From contig NZ_JBDOQU010000014.1 in NCBI RefSeq assembly GCF_039839375.1, positions 1-64,000 of the forward strand: a stretch of DNA of 64,000 nt, read 5' to 3'. Both the position numbers and the translations under genes were made by a program. Within the stretch, counting starts at the first letter, position 1. Each line of letters starts with the position of its first letter. Below, one piece after another: positions 10,079 through 18,583 of this stretch. Source of the DNA: JBDOQU01 sp039839375 (GTDB taxonomy: Bacteria; Pseudomonadota; Alphaproteobacteria; DSM-16000; Inquilinaceae). The notes below the pieces were generated by a model that saw nothing but the letters and a program-made list of their open reading frames with translations, did no database searches and was not told the origin of the DNA.

Positions 10079-12241
10079 TCAAAGCGCCTTCACGTCGCCA
10101 TAGATTTTGCGGAGGTGCTCATCCGACATGTCGAGGATAGGCTCGTACATGAAGGAGTTTAGATGGATGTTTTCCGGTGTCATGAGGACCACTCGATCCA
10201 TAGTGGGGATTGCGGGGTCACCAGGAAAATCCTTGCGGAAGCGCTTTAGAAGCTCCGTCGTCTGATTTCCGGTTACTTTTTCCGGTAACGTCGGATCATT
10301 GATCCGCCTCAGCATGTATTGTTCAGCACGAAGGCGCGTAGCGATCGAGAGAACGATCTTGTTCTCGAAATTTGCGGCATCACCAGCTTGTATGCAGCCG
10401 TCGGCTTCCTGATAGACAAGATCGAGCACGGTGTCTCCCGATGGAGCGGCATTTGCCGGGGCCGAGCTGAAAATCCCCTTGTAGATGTTGAAAAGGTCCG
10501 TATCCAGAATGGCCGTCGTACCGTCTTTGATATGAAGCAGAGACGTCAGAGTCTTATAGTCCGGATCGTCTTCTCCCTTCGTGAACTCGACGAGATTTCG
10601 CATGAAAGGTATTGCGGCAATTCGCTTTTTTGGATCGCATCCGAAATGAACCTTCCAGTCATTGACGAAAATATTCTTGATTCCAACGGCTTTGTTGATC
10701 TCGATGCCGTCTTCTCTCCGCGCAACCATGAAGCATGATTTGTAGTTGACGAAGCGACTCTGAATCGTCCTAAAGAAATCGAAATTGTGGGTTAGTATGA
10801 CTTGTCGAAAATTTTCGTCTTCCGCAATGTCCTTGAGATACTGTATAATCGCATACTTGTTTTTATAATCGAACGAGTCTGCAACGTCATCAACGATAAT
10901 CAATGTTTTCTGACTGGCCTTCCTACGCGCCTCAATCTCGAAGATAATATTTAGTATGTAGAATGCTCTACGCTCACCAGTGCTCAGGACATCAAGCAGC
11001 TCAGCCTTCTCAACATCCTTCCGATCATCTCCTTCCTTGAAGGTAAAGCCAAGTTTCGGGACCTTATCCTCGTTGAGCACTACAGAGACAAGGTTTTTCA
11101 CTTTTAGCTCGAAAGGGACGAAGAAGCGCTCATTGAAGATCTCGATAACCTCTTGCCATGCTGTCCGTTCATTACGGGCAGCCTCCTCGATCTCTTTCCT
11201 CCTATCCGCCGCAGCGCGGATTTCCATCACGAGGCGATCGAAAGCGTCTCGATGCTTCACGAAGTAACTCTTCCAGACCTGTTCTTTAAAATCCGCTACG
11301 TTTTCCAAAGCAGGAAGAATATCTTCATGATTTCCTAAAAATGAATTGAACTCTCTGACATTGGCATTCTTGTTAAGAAGTTTTTCCACGGTATCGAATT
11401 TTTTACGCAGATCTGCATCTGACGTAATGCCCTCTTTCTCATTCTTGACCAGATCCTCTAGTTGCTTCTTCGACGTAATTTCGATCTTTTCGCCAGCGTT
11501 TAAGCTTACGCTGTGCGCGGCATCGAAGAAACCGTTGTCAGCGAGAGCTTTCGCAATGACGCCAGCATTGTAGTAGGTGAACGTCCCACGCTTGAAATAT
11601 GTGGACTGATCGATCAACTCATTGAAGCGCTTGATGTAATCCTCAAGCGCCTCCCGCACTTGGTCCTGCTGGAGCATCTCGATGACTTTCGGATCGAAGA
11701 CGAGATCATAGGGGATTTCCGCGAAGGGTGCCTCTAACTGTTCGCCTACTTCCTCGGCGACTCGAGTGATCGCCAGAAGGAACTGTTCAGAGGTTTTTGT
11801 GAAGGTCGAGGAAATCTCGGCCGCAAGATCCTTCTTGGAGCCTGATTGCTCCTTTAGCGCTGAGAGAAGCGTCTTCTTTGCGTCTTCGATGCCCTCGTTG
11901 AGCTTCTCATGTTCCTTTCGAAGAGCCGCATTTACGAGCAGCGTCGAGGTTTTTTCGCTGTTGCCGAAATCCTCATCATATGGCCGAATGATAAAAACCG
12001 ATTCCGGATCGAGCTCGGCGTCGTTTTCATCGAGCACTAACCTTTTGGTCGGACGGTCCGGGAACATACGGTCCGACGTATTATTCTTGTCCGCGATGTC
12101 TTGAAATGTCTTTGCAAGTGAGGATTTCATGGCGCCGTTCGGGGCATAAAGGGCCACAGCATTGCATTTCTGGAAATCGAAATCGTGTACGAGCTTCCGA
12201 ATTCCGTAGCAATACTCCAAGTCCAGTTTCAGCGCCTGCAT
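10079..12241 (-). CDS. AAA family ATPase of the RloC/AAA_13-like type
   Basis: This is a 720-residue ABC-type ATPase with a long middle region. The P-loop reads LYAPNGAMKSS (residues 31-41), with methionine in place of the usual glycine before the lysine. The C-terminal half carries the signature LSTGERRAFYIL, Walker B TLIIVDDVADSFD and switch VILTHNFDFF. A conserved-looking tail includes ENIHLNSFMYEPILDMSD. Related ATPases occur in anticodon nucleases and other phage-exclusion proteins, but I see no recognisable nuclease motif here. ATG at 12241 has an AGGAAAG ribosome site. It follows the SMC-like gene on the same strand after a 324-base gap, so it may have its own promoter. Confidence 0.75.
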   Translation of the reverse strand: MQALKLDLEYCYGIRKLVHDFDFQKCNAVALYAPNGAMKSSLAKTFQDIADKNNTSDRMFPDRPTKRLVLDENDAELDPESVFIIRPYDEDFGNSEKTSTLLVNAALRKEHEKLNEGIEDAKKTLLSALKEQSGSKKDLAAEISSTFTKTSEQFLLAITRVAEEVGEQLEAPFAEIPYDLVFDPKVIEMLQQDQVREALEDYIKRFNELIDQSTYFKRGTFTYYNAGVIAKALADNGFFDAAHSVSLNAGEKIEITSKKQLEDLVKNEKEGITSDADLRKKFDTVEKLLNKNANVREFNSFLGNHEDILPALENVADFKEQVWKSYFVKHRDAFDRLVMEIRAAADRRKEIEEAARNERTAWQEVIEIFNERFFVPFELKVKNLVSVVLNEDKVPKLGFTFKEGDDRKDVEKAELLDVLSTGERRAFYILNIIFEIEARRKASQKTLIIVDDVADSFDYKNKYAIIQYLKDIAEDENFRQVILTHNFDFFRTIQSRFVNYKSCFMVARREDGIEINKAVGIKNIFVNDWKVHFGCDPKKRIAAIPFMRNLVEFTKGEDDPDYKTLTSLLHIKDGTTAILDTDLFNIYKGIFSSAPANAAPSGDTVLDLVYQEADGCIQAGDAANFENKIVLSIATRLRAEQYMLRRINDPTLPEKVTGNQTTELLKRFRKDFPGDPAIPTMDRVVLMTPENIHLNSFMYEPILDMSDEHLRKIYGDVKAL

Positions 12242-12565
12242 GATTCTTTCCTACACTGTTAGTGGTGAGGTTGTAGCATGTCTGAGGACACCGACAAAAG
12301 GATGCCGAACGCGCGCGTGGCGGTGCCAAAGCGTATGTCTATCTGCTTGCGGTGGAGGTCACGGCGGCCGCTCAAAGGCGTCGAAACAAGACGGACGGTG
12401 TCGATAAAATTGCTCTTGCCTCCCATGCTTCTCGATCAAACAATGGCAGGCGGCGCTCGAACGAAAATTTGTGAGTTGAAGTTGGCTTAAGTGCATATCC
12501 CCCCGCCGCGCTATTCCGTTGTTATGATTCCTTATATCTACGCGTGTTCGGTGATCCTTTTGTCA
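12242..12565. other. Intergenic gap between two ATPase genes
   Basis: About 320 bases separate the end of the SMC-like gene from the start of the AAA ATPase. The only open frames are short and lack good starts. The stretch near 12515-12545 is AT-richer than its surroundings. I see no recognisable gene or convincing promoter. Confidence 0.4.
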
Positions 12566-15274
12566 TCATGCCGATACCAGTTCCTCCGCGCTCCCGGCCT
12601 GCAATGAGAGCTGCTGTCCACCCAGTTCCTCGAAGAGCTGCTCGCGGCATGTGAATATGACGACCTGAACGTTGCGCGCGGCCATATTCAGTATGTCGAA
12701 CATTCGGTTCATGCGGTGGTCGTCGGAGAACACGAGCGCATCATCTAGTATGACGGTTGCCGGATGGCCCTGTTCGACCAACATTTCGGCAAAAGCGAGC
12801 CGAATCAGAACCGCGATCTGCTCCTGGGTCCCCATACTTAGATGATGGAAGGCTTCCTCGTATCCGGCCTCCCTGGTGACGCCGACAATACGCAGGTCTT
12901 CATCAATTGTGATTTCGGCGCCCGGAAAAAGGAGCTGCAAATACGGCCGCACGCGGTTGAGCACGGGAGACAGGTAACGCTCCTTCGCCTCCTGTTCGGC
13001 AGCCCGCAGGGTGGTCAGCAACAAGTTTAATACCTGGACTTCTCGGTCGGCGCGGTGGCGCTCGTCCGTCGCGCGTTCCAGCTCACGGGCTTTTTGTTCT
13101 ATGGCCTCGTCCAAACCGGCGCCTTCGAGGACTTCGATATGAGAGCGCAGACCGGCGATGGCTTCCTTGAGGTTGCCACGTTTTTCACGGCGATCCTTTA
13201 TCGCCTGTTCGAGACGGCCGATGCGGGCTTCGAGTTGCGGGAGCGTTTCGTCCGTGCGCTGATCCTTGAGACTGGCAACGGCGTCTTCTTGGTCTGACAC
13301 TGCCTTTTCGGCGGCTTCGACCGCGGCTTGCAGGGCGGTGTCCGCCTGATTTTCTTCGGCAGCCGCCAACTCTGCGCGCCGCTTTTCCAACCGGACGCCG
13401 CTGTCGTCATATCGCGTTCTGACGGTTCCGAGTTCAGTCTGAAGTGCGCCCAACGCATCTTCGGGACCGCTGAGGGCTGCCCTGGCCGCGTCCACGGCGC
13501 TTCGGGCCTCTTCGGCCTGTTCAAGGGCGGCGCGCAGCGCCGTGTCGGCCTCCTGCTTTGCGGGAAGCGTATCGATTTCAAGATCGGCGAGATCGCGCGT
13601 CAGGATGAGTTGCAAACTCTCTATATAACCCGCCAGCGCCTCGGCCCCGGCGTCGTGATCGTCCGTGGCGGGCGCATGCAGCACGGCTTCCTGACGGGCG
13701 AGTTCTCCATCCTGCACCAGCCTCTGCCGTCTCCTGTGCTGCTCTTCGGCGTCATCGACGGTCTTAACGCTCCCAGTCTGCAAGGCGGTCTCAAGAGCGG
13801 TTCTCGCTTCGCGTTGCTGATCGCGCAGCTTGTCCCGGTCCTTGACCGCCGGTTCGACCGTGATGCGGCCCTGGCCGGGTATCGTAATCGTCGTCGGACC
13901 GATTGCCTGAACGGGCGGGTCGTCGATGGCCACCTTGCGGCCATCAACTTCAATTCCCGACAAGGCATCGGCTGCCATATCGAACGTAATGCGCGTGGCG
14001 GCGGCGCTTAGGCGGCTGTCGATGGTCTCGAGAGCTTTCGCGGCATCGCGGATTTCCGTCAGGGTTTCGTCTGTGACAAGAATGGCGGCAGCCTCTTGCC
14101 GGGCCTTGCGTTGCCGTTCTTCCGCCGCCGCCGCTTTTTCGTGCCGTCCTTCGAGTTCACGAATGCGGCCCTGGCGTTCGACGGCTGCCAATATACGCCG
14201 CTGATGGGATACCGCGTCATCTGCCGTGGTAACGCCGGCCTCGGCTTCACGGACCGCGGTCCGCAACTGGTCGAGCCGCGCACGGGCCTCTTTTTCCCGG
14301 CCACGTACATCATCTAGCCCCTTGCGGACCGTTTCCACGGCCTCCTCTTCGTCAGCAATAGCCTGTCTTAACGCGGTGCGCGCGACCAGGGCCTGGTTGG
14401 CCTGCTCAAGATTGCGCTGTTTCAGAGCAAGATCGCTGTCCGCTGCGGCGATACGCGCTTCCAGTTCCGCTAAATGACCGTGGCGCTTCCGGGCATCCGC
14501 CAGTTCCGTCTCATCGGCTTCGTCGCGATTGCCGGTGGACAGGCGCGCCAACGTCTCCTGCGCCTGCTCAAGCTGATCGAGTGTTCTGGACAGCTCTTCG
14601 CGGCGGCCCTGCAAATCCGCAAGATCGGATGCCAACGTTTCGGTATTGTCGATCAGTTCCTTGTACGCGCCGCGTGGCTTGCCGCCGCTCGTGACCAGTT
14701 CGCCAAGCTGCTTTTCGATGGCCTGCGGAAGCGCCCGGCCGCGACGGCCGCCGAGCACCGTGCCAACCTCGGATTCCAGGGCACTATGCAGATTGGCTCT
14801 GGCGCTTTGCGGCAGGTCGAGCGCACCGAACGAGTGGCCCTGTTGAACCCACAGCACATTCCACATGCCAAGCGTTTCCGCTTTGGCGCCAGTTTTTCCC
14901 GGCTCATCGAACCCTAGCAAATCGCGCAGAACATCTTCGGCAGCATCGCCTTCCAGCGTTCGCCCATCGGGGCACGACAATCGGGCATAGGGCTTTTTGA
15001 CGAAGCGTTTCGTTATGCGGTACACGCCGTCATCCAGCTCAAAGGCAAGCTCGACAACCGGCCCGGCCTGGTTGCGATCGTTCTGCAACGCCGTAATCGG
15101 CTGAGCCTTCGAGCTGTATTTCTCAAACAGCGCCGCCCGGAGCGCTTCAAGCAGCGTCGATTTACCCATCTCATTGGGACCGACGATGACATTCAGCCCG
15201 TCCTCAATGCCATCGAGCCGCACCGGGCTGGTGAATTTCTTGAACTGATTCAGCGCAAGCGACCGCAGTTTCAT
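12566..15274 (-). CDS. SMC/YhaN-like ATPase (SbcC-type partner)
   Basis: This is a 902-residue ATPase with an SMC-like architecture. The N-terminal P-loop is IVGPNEMGKSTLLEAL (about residues 30-45). Long charged coiled coils fill residues 200-430 and 490-760, and the C-terminal part has LSMGTQEQIAVLIRLAF (about 812) and Walker B TVILDDALVFSD. No CxxC zinc hook is visible between the coils; a short globular insert (about 430-500) takes its place. The start ATG overlaps the stop of the phosphoesterase gene by four bases, so the two are translationally coupled, as for SbcD-SbcC and YhaO-YhaN. It probably gates the phosphoesterase nuclease on DNA ends or hairpins. Confidence 0.85.
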   Translation of the reverse strand: MKLRSLALNQFKKFTSPVRLDGIEDGLNVIVGPNEMGKSTLLEALRAALFEKYSSKAQPITALQNDRNQAGPVVELAFELDDGVYRITKRFVKKPYARLSCPDGRTLEGDAAEDVLRDLLGFDEPGKTGAKAETLGMWNVLWVQQGHSFGALDLPQSARANLHSALESEVGTVLGGRRGRALPQAIEKQLGELVTSGGKPRGAYKELIDNTETLASDLADLQGRREELSRTLDQLEQAQETLARLSTGNRDEADETELADARKRHGHLAELEARIAAADSDLALKQRNLEQANQALVARTALRQAIADEEEAVETVRKGLDDVRGREKEARARLDQLRTAVREAEAGVTTADDAVSHQRRILAAVERQGRIRELEGRHEKAAAAEERQRKARQEAAAILVTDETLTEIRDAAKALETIDSRLSAAATRITFDMAADALSGIEVDGRKVAIDDPPVQAIGPTTITIPGQGRITVEPAVKDRDKLRDQQREARTALETALQTGSVKTVDDAEEQHRRRQRLVQDGELARQEAVLHAPATDDHDAGAEALAGYIESLQLILTRDLADLEIDTLPAKQEADTALRAALEQAEEARSAVDAARAALSGPEDALGALQTELGTVRTRYDDSGVRLEKRRAELAAAEENQADTALQAAVEAAEKAVSDQEDAVASLKDQRTDETLPQLEARIGRLEQAIKDRREKRGNLKEAIAGLRSHIEVLEGAGLDEAIEQKARELERATDERHRADREVQVLNLLLTTLRAAEQEAKERYLSPVLNRVRPYLQLLFPGAEITIDEDLRIVGVTREAGYEEAFHHLSMGTQEQIAVLIRLAFAEMLVEQGHPATVILDDALVFSDDHRMNRMFDILNMAARNVQVVIFTCREQLFEELGGQQLSLQAGSAEELVSA

Positions 15275-16413
15275 TGGCGGCCTGCCTGGAGCTTCATGTG
15301 CTCGATATAAAGACGCTGCAACGCCTCGGCGGCAATGGCCCGTTCGTCGTCGCTGCCTTCCTCGGATTTGCGTTTCAGCTCTTCCGCCGCCGCACGGACG
15401 AAGCCGCCGCGATCGATCTGGTCAAGGTCCTCCGCCGTCGGGCGCGGGAACAGGCGCCGGTCATCAACGCGCATGAAACAGAACGCGGCGGATACGCCAT
15501 CCACCACTTCGTTCTCGAAATATTGGCGGTCATCAAGCGACACGGCGCCTTCAATCGCCAAACGGATGAGCACGCGATCCAGGTCATCGGCGACCGTCCG
15601 CAGAGTTCCAGCGAGGCGGTCTATGTCCTCGCGGCTGTTGATCTGCTCCGATTGCGTGAGCCATTCGTAGTGGCCGGTCGGCAGCGGTGTGACTTCCGGT
15701 GCGCGATTATGGGCGTCGATTTCCACCAGCAGCGCTTGGCCACCGCCAGTCACATCGAAGGCGTCGGTCTCCGGCGTACCGCTGTACCAGCAGCGCTCGT
15801 TGATCTTTTTTTGCCCATGCCAGTCGCCCATTGCGAGATATGATAGGCCGGCACGGGCCGGGCGGTCTGGCGCAATGAAGTTGGGAACGTCGCGATCCTC
15901 CGATCCGAAACCGGTCACCGTGCCGTGGGCAATCCCGACACGGAACAATCCGTCCGGCAGCGCCGCATCGTTCATATAGGCCGTCGGATCATCAAGCCGC
16001 CGGCGGTGATAGAGAGGGGCCGGAAGGATCGAGAGCGAATCCTCCTCAAAGGTGACAGGTGCCGGTTTCGTATAGACATGGACGTTCGCGGGAAGCCCCT
16101 TGCGCAAGAGCTGATCCCAAAGCCCGTTGGGGCGGTGCGGATCGTGATTGCCGGGCAGCAGGTGCCAATGCGTGTCAGGGAAGCTGCGCATCCGCTCCAG
16201 CGGCTGGTTAAGCGAACGCGGCGACAGGGCTTCCAAATCGTAGACATCACCAGCGACCAGGATATGCCGCGCCCCGTGCTTGACGGCCAGTTCGCCGAGG
16301 CTGGTAACGGCCCGCAGGCGCGCGCCCTGGAGCAAACCCATCGTCGCGCTGTCAACAAACCGGAAAACCTTCCCGATCTGCCAGTCTGACGTATGGATCA
16401 GTCGGAGTGTCAT
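15271..16413 (-). CDS. SbcD/Mre11/YhaO-like metallophosphoesterase
   Basis: This 380-residue calcineurin-like phosphoesterase is predicted to be a DNA nuclease. The metal-binding motifs appear in order: HTSDWQIG (residues 7-14), VAGDVYD, LPGNHDP, GIAHGT and MGDWHGQ. The first motif has Gln where Mre11 and SbcD usually have His. A C-terminal helical domain (about 260-380) would contact the ATPase. It overlaps the downstream SMC-like gene by four bases and is preceded 31 bases upstream by a Phd-like gene on the same strand. The three therefore probably form one operon. Confidence 0.87.
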   Translation of the reverse strand: MTLRLIHTSDWQIGKVFRFVDSATMGLLQGARLRAVTSLGELAVKHGARHILVAGDVYDLEALSPRSLNQPLERMRSFPDTHWHLLPGNHDPHRPNGLWDQLLRKGLPANVHVYTKPAPVTFEEDSLSILPAPLYHRRRLDDPTAYMNDAALPDGLFRVGIAHGTVTGFGSEDRDVPNFIAPDRPARAGLSYLAMGDWHGQKKINERCWYSGTPETDAFDVTGGGQALLVEIDAHNRAPEVTPLPTGHYEWLTQSEQINSREDIDRLAGTLRTVADDLDRVLIRLAIEGAVSLDDRQYFENEVVDGVSAAFCFMRVDDRRLFPRPTAEDLDQIDRGGFVRAAAEELKRKSEEGSDDERAIAAEALQRLYIEHMKLQAGRQ

Positions 16414-16444
16414 TCGGACTTACCTTTTTTGTATCCTGTTCGCG

Positions 16445-16648
16445 TCACCGCTCGTCTCCTTTATCGTCGCCAACTGGTGTGACCCTTCTATTCTCACCTT
16501 TGCGGGCGACAAGCCGTTCATACGCCTCGGTTGAAAGCACGACTGCCACAGAACGCCCGTGCTTTGTAATAATCACTGGCTCCGCCCGTGCGGTATCCAA
16601 GAGCAGGCCGAAACCATTCTTGGCTTCTTTTGCAGACATCGTTTTCAT
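16445..16648 (-). CDS. Second orphan Phd/YefM-type protein
   Basis: This is a 67-residue protein, MKTMSAKEAKNGFGLLLDTARAEPVIITKHGRSVAVVLSTEAYERL, matching the Phd/YefM antitoxin family. The longer frame reaching 16756 starts inside an unrelated cysteine-containing segment and is not preferred. No toxin is next to it. Instead it is the first gene of the apparent phosphoesterase-SMC ATPase operon, 31 bases before the next start. I infer that it represses that operon, or that the downstream genes replace the toxin. Confidence 0.8.
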   Translation of the reverse strand: MKTMSAKEAKNGFGLLLDTARAEPVIITKHGRSVAVVLSTEAYERLVARKGENRRVTPVGDDKGDER

Positions 16649-17020
16649 CTGGGTTCCAACCACAGCATTTGATCTATTTTGGCTACTTTGTTCCCCTTGA
16701 GCAAGGGTCACGACCCAGCACGGACAATTCATTGCGCCGAATGCATCAATAGTCACCCCGTCCGCATTTCAAAGCTCCATATCTTGATCTGGTTCAGACA
16801 CCTGGGCTCCGCTCCGCTTTGGCCGGACCGGTCGCTCAGGGGCGCTGCCCCTGGTGCGGCACAAGGGTGCCGTGCTTGCGGGCCAGCCAATCCTGCAATG
16901 ATCGCCAGATGAGACAGTGCGGGAGCGCGTGCAACGACCCTGTTGGGGAAAGCCTTCCCCCTGGCCGGCACTGCGTTGCCGCCACACCCCCATCTGCGGG
17001 GAGACCCCGCAACGCCCCCG
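16649..17020. other. Intergenic region before the ArdC-like gene
   Basis: This stretch separates the minus-strand Phd-phosphoesterase operon from the plus-strand accessory genes. It contains short GC hairpins, one with arms CAGGGGC and GCCCCTG around 16836-16855, and GC-rich sequence without a convincing gene. Long antisense frames here continue into the shadow of the ArdC-like gene. Confidence 0.4.
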
Positions 17021-17103
17021 AGAGGAAGAGTGCGGACGGGTTTTCCGTGACGGGATGAGGACCGGAGGAGAGGCCTCCGGCGCCCGTCGCGGAGATCATT
17101 CCA
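17021..17103 (+). promoter_or_regulatory. Conserved structured leader, copy A
   Basis: This is one of four related leaders. AGAGGAAGAG (17021-17030) is followed by GACGG (17049-17053), a perfect inner stem CCGGAGG/CCTCCGG (17062-17068 and 17074-17080), CCGTC (17084-17088) closing the outer stem, and the ribosome site GGAG (17091-17094) nine bases before the ATG. The nested stems next to the ribosome site suggest control of translation or RNA stability. Confidence 0.55.
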
Positions 17104-18066
17104 ATGGCCAGGGAGCATCGAGCTGCCCGCAAGAGCGGCACGCGCACGAGCCTTTACGACGACATCACCGACAAGATCATCGCCGAGTTGGAGGAAGGCC
17201 GGGTGCCCTGGGTTCAGCCCTGGGGAACGGCGGCAGCGAAAGCGCCGCTCGCCATGCCCAGGAACGCGGCCACTTCCCGGCAGTATTTGGGGATCAACAT
17301 TCTGATCCTCTGGGGCGCCGTGGTCCAGCATGGCTATCCGACTCAGCATTGGCTCACCTTTCGTCAGGCGTTGTCGCTCGGTGGCAATGTCAGGAAGGGC
17401 GAGCGCGGCACCACGGTCGTCTACGCCGACCGCTTCACCCCGGAGGATGAAAAGTGCCGTGCACGGGAGACAGGCGAAGAGGCTGCCAGCATTCCGTTCC
17501 TGAAGCGCTTCTCCGTGTTCAATGCCGCGCAATGCGAGGGCTTGCCCGAGGACATCGCCGTCGAGGCGCCGCCGCCCCCTCCCGGCACGGTCGAACCACA
17601 GGCGGAGGCGCTCATCCGGGCGACCGGCATTGATTTCCGTATCGGCGGGAACCGCGCCTATTACGTCCCGGCACATGACTATGTGCAGGTGCCGCCGCCG
17701 CAGGCCTATTTCGAACCGATCAACTGGCATCGGACGGCCCTGCATGAACTTGGACACGCCACGGGGCATGCTTCGCGGCTCGGCCGCGATTTCTCGGGCA
17801 GCTTCGGCACCAGGAAATACGCCTTCGAGGAACTCGTCGCGGAGATGAACGCCGCCTTCTGCTGCGCCTCGCTCTGTATCGTGCCGACGGTGCGCCATGC
17901 CGATTATATTGGCTCCTGGCTTGAGGTAATGCGCGAGGATTCCCGGGCCATCGTGCGTGCGGCCAGCCAAGCGAGCAAGGCGGCCGACTGGCTGTTGTCC
18001 CATCTGCCGGAGGGCGACGTCGATGCGCGACAGCAAACTGCGATCGAAGGGAGGGCTGCGGCATGA
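17104..18066 (+). CDS. ArdC-like antirestriction zinc-protease-fold protein
   Basis: This 320-residue protein matches ArdC. The N-terminal single-strand-DNA-binding domain contains SLYDDITDKIIAELEEGRVPWVQPW. The C-terminal zincin domain has the zinc motif HELGHATGH (about residue 214) and a downstream glutamate in YAFEELVAEM. ArdC proteins protect incoming single-stranded conjugative DNA against host restriction. The gene has the conserved structured leader and overlaps the DUF2958 gene by four bases. Confidence 0.88.
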   Translation: MAREHRAARKSGTRTSLYDDITDKIIAELEEGRVPWVQPWGTAAAKAPLAMPRNAATSRQYLGINILILWGAVVQHGYPTQHWLTFRQALSLGGNVRKGERGTTVVYADRFTPEDEKCRARETGEEAASIPFLKRFSVFNAAQCEGLPEDIAVEAPPPPPGTVEPQAEALIRATGIDFRIGGNRAYYVPAHDYVQVPPPQAYFEPINWHRTALHELGHATGHASRLGRDFSGSFGTRKYAFEELVAEMNAAFCCASLCIVPTVRHADYIGSWLEVMREDSRAIVRAASQASKAADWLLSHLPEGDVDARQQTAIEGRAAA

Positions 18067-18458
18067 TCCTCCTGACTGATACACAGCGCACGCAACTTCT
18101 CGCCAATGGTCGCCAACCGGATGTCGACCACGTCCCCATCGTGAAGTTCTTCAATCCGTTCGGCGCCGGCGTCTGGCTCGCGACCGAACTGGAGGCGAAC
18201 GGCGACACCATGTTCGGCCTTGCCGATATCGGCTATCCCGAGCTGGGCTCTTGGAGTTTCGAGGAATTGCGCTTTATCCGGCTGCCCTTCGGCACGGGGA
18301 TCGAGCGGGATCTTCTCTTTACCGGCGACTTCCCGATCTCGGTCTGGGCCGACGTAGCACGGCAGACCGGCAGCATCCGCGATGCCGAGCGCCTGCTTTA
18401 CCGCTTGGGTCGCCCCTTGACCCGGAAATCCTCCGACACGGAGACCCGGCGTTCCTGA
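18063..18458 (+). CDS. DUF2958 protein
   Basis: This 131-residue protein resembles DUF2958, a small family often next to antirestriction and partition genes on alphaproteobacterial plasmids. Typical pieces are the N-terminal LLTDTQRTQLLANG, FFNPFGAGVWLATEL and LPFGTGIERDLLF. The start overlaps the stop of the ArdC-like gene (ATGA), so the two are probably co-translated. Its molecular function is not known. Confidence 0.8.
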   Translation: MILLTDTQRTQLLANGRQPDVDHVPIVKFFNPFGAGVWLATELEANGDTMFGLADIGYPELGSWSFEELRFIRLPFGTGIERDLLFTGDFPISVWADVARQTGSIRDAERLLYRLGRPLTRKSSDTETRRS

Positions 18459-18499
18459 TTTCCGGGTTTCAGGCTTTACGGTCCTGCGTCGCTCTCTTC

Positions 18500-18583
18500 A
18501 GAGGAAGAGGGCGGCGCTTCGCTTCGTGACGGGCTGGTTGCCGGAGAGAGAGGCTCCCCGGCGTCCGTCATGGAGTAACTGAC
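18500..18583 (+). promoter_or_regulatory. Conserved structured leader, copy B
   Basis: AGAGGAAGAG (18500-18509), outer stem GACGG (18528-18532) with CCGTC (18565-18569), inner stem GCCGG (18540-18544) with CCGGC (18558-18562), and the ribosome site GGAG (18572-18575) lie in the same order and spacing as in copies A and C. A CCCGG/CCGGG hairpin upstream, near 18450-18470, may end the previous transcript. Confidence 0.55.

Noticed and set aside
16753..18084. Open frame of 443 codons on the minus strand
   Set aside because: It is the shadow of the ArdC-like gene, whose zinc motif, leader and overlap with DUF2958 support the plus strand.
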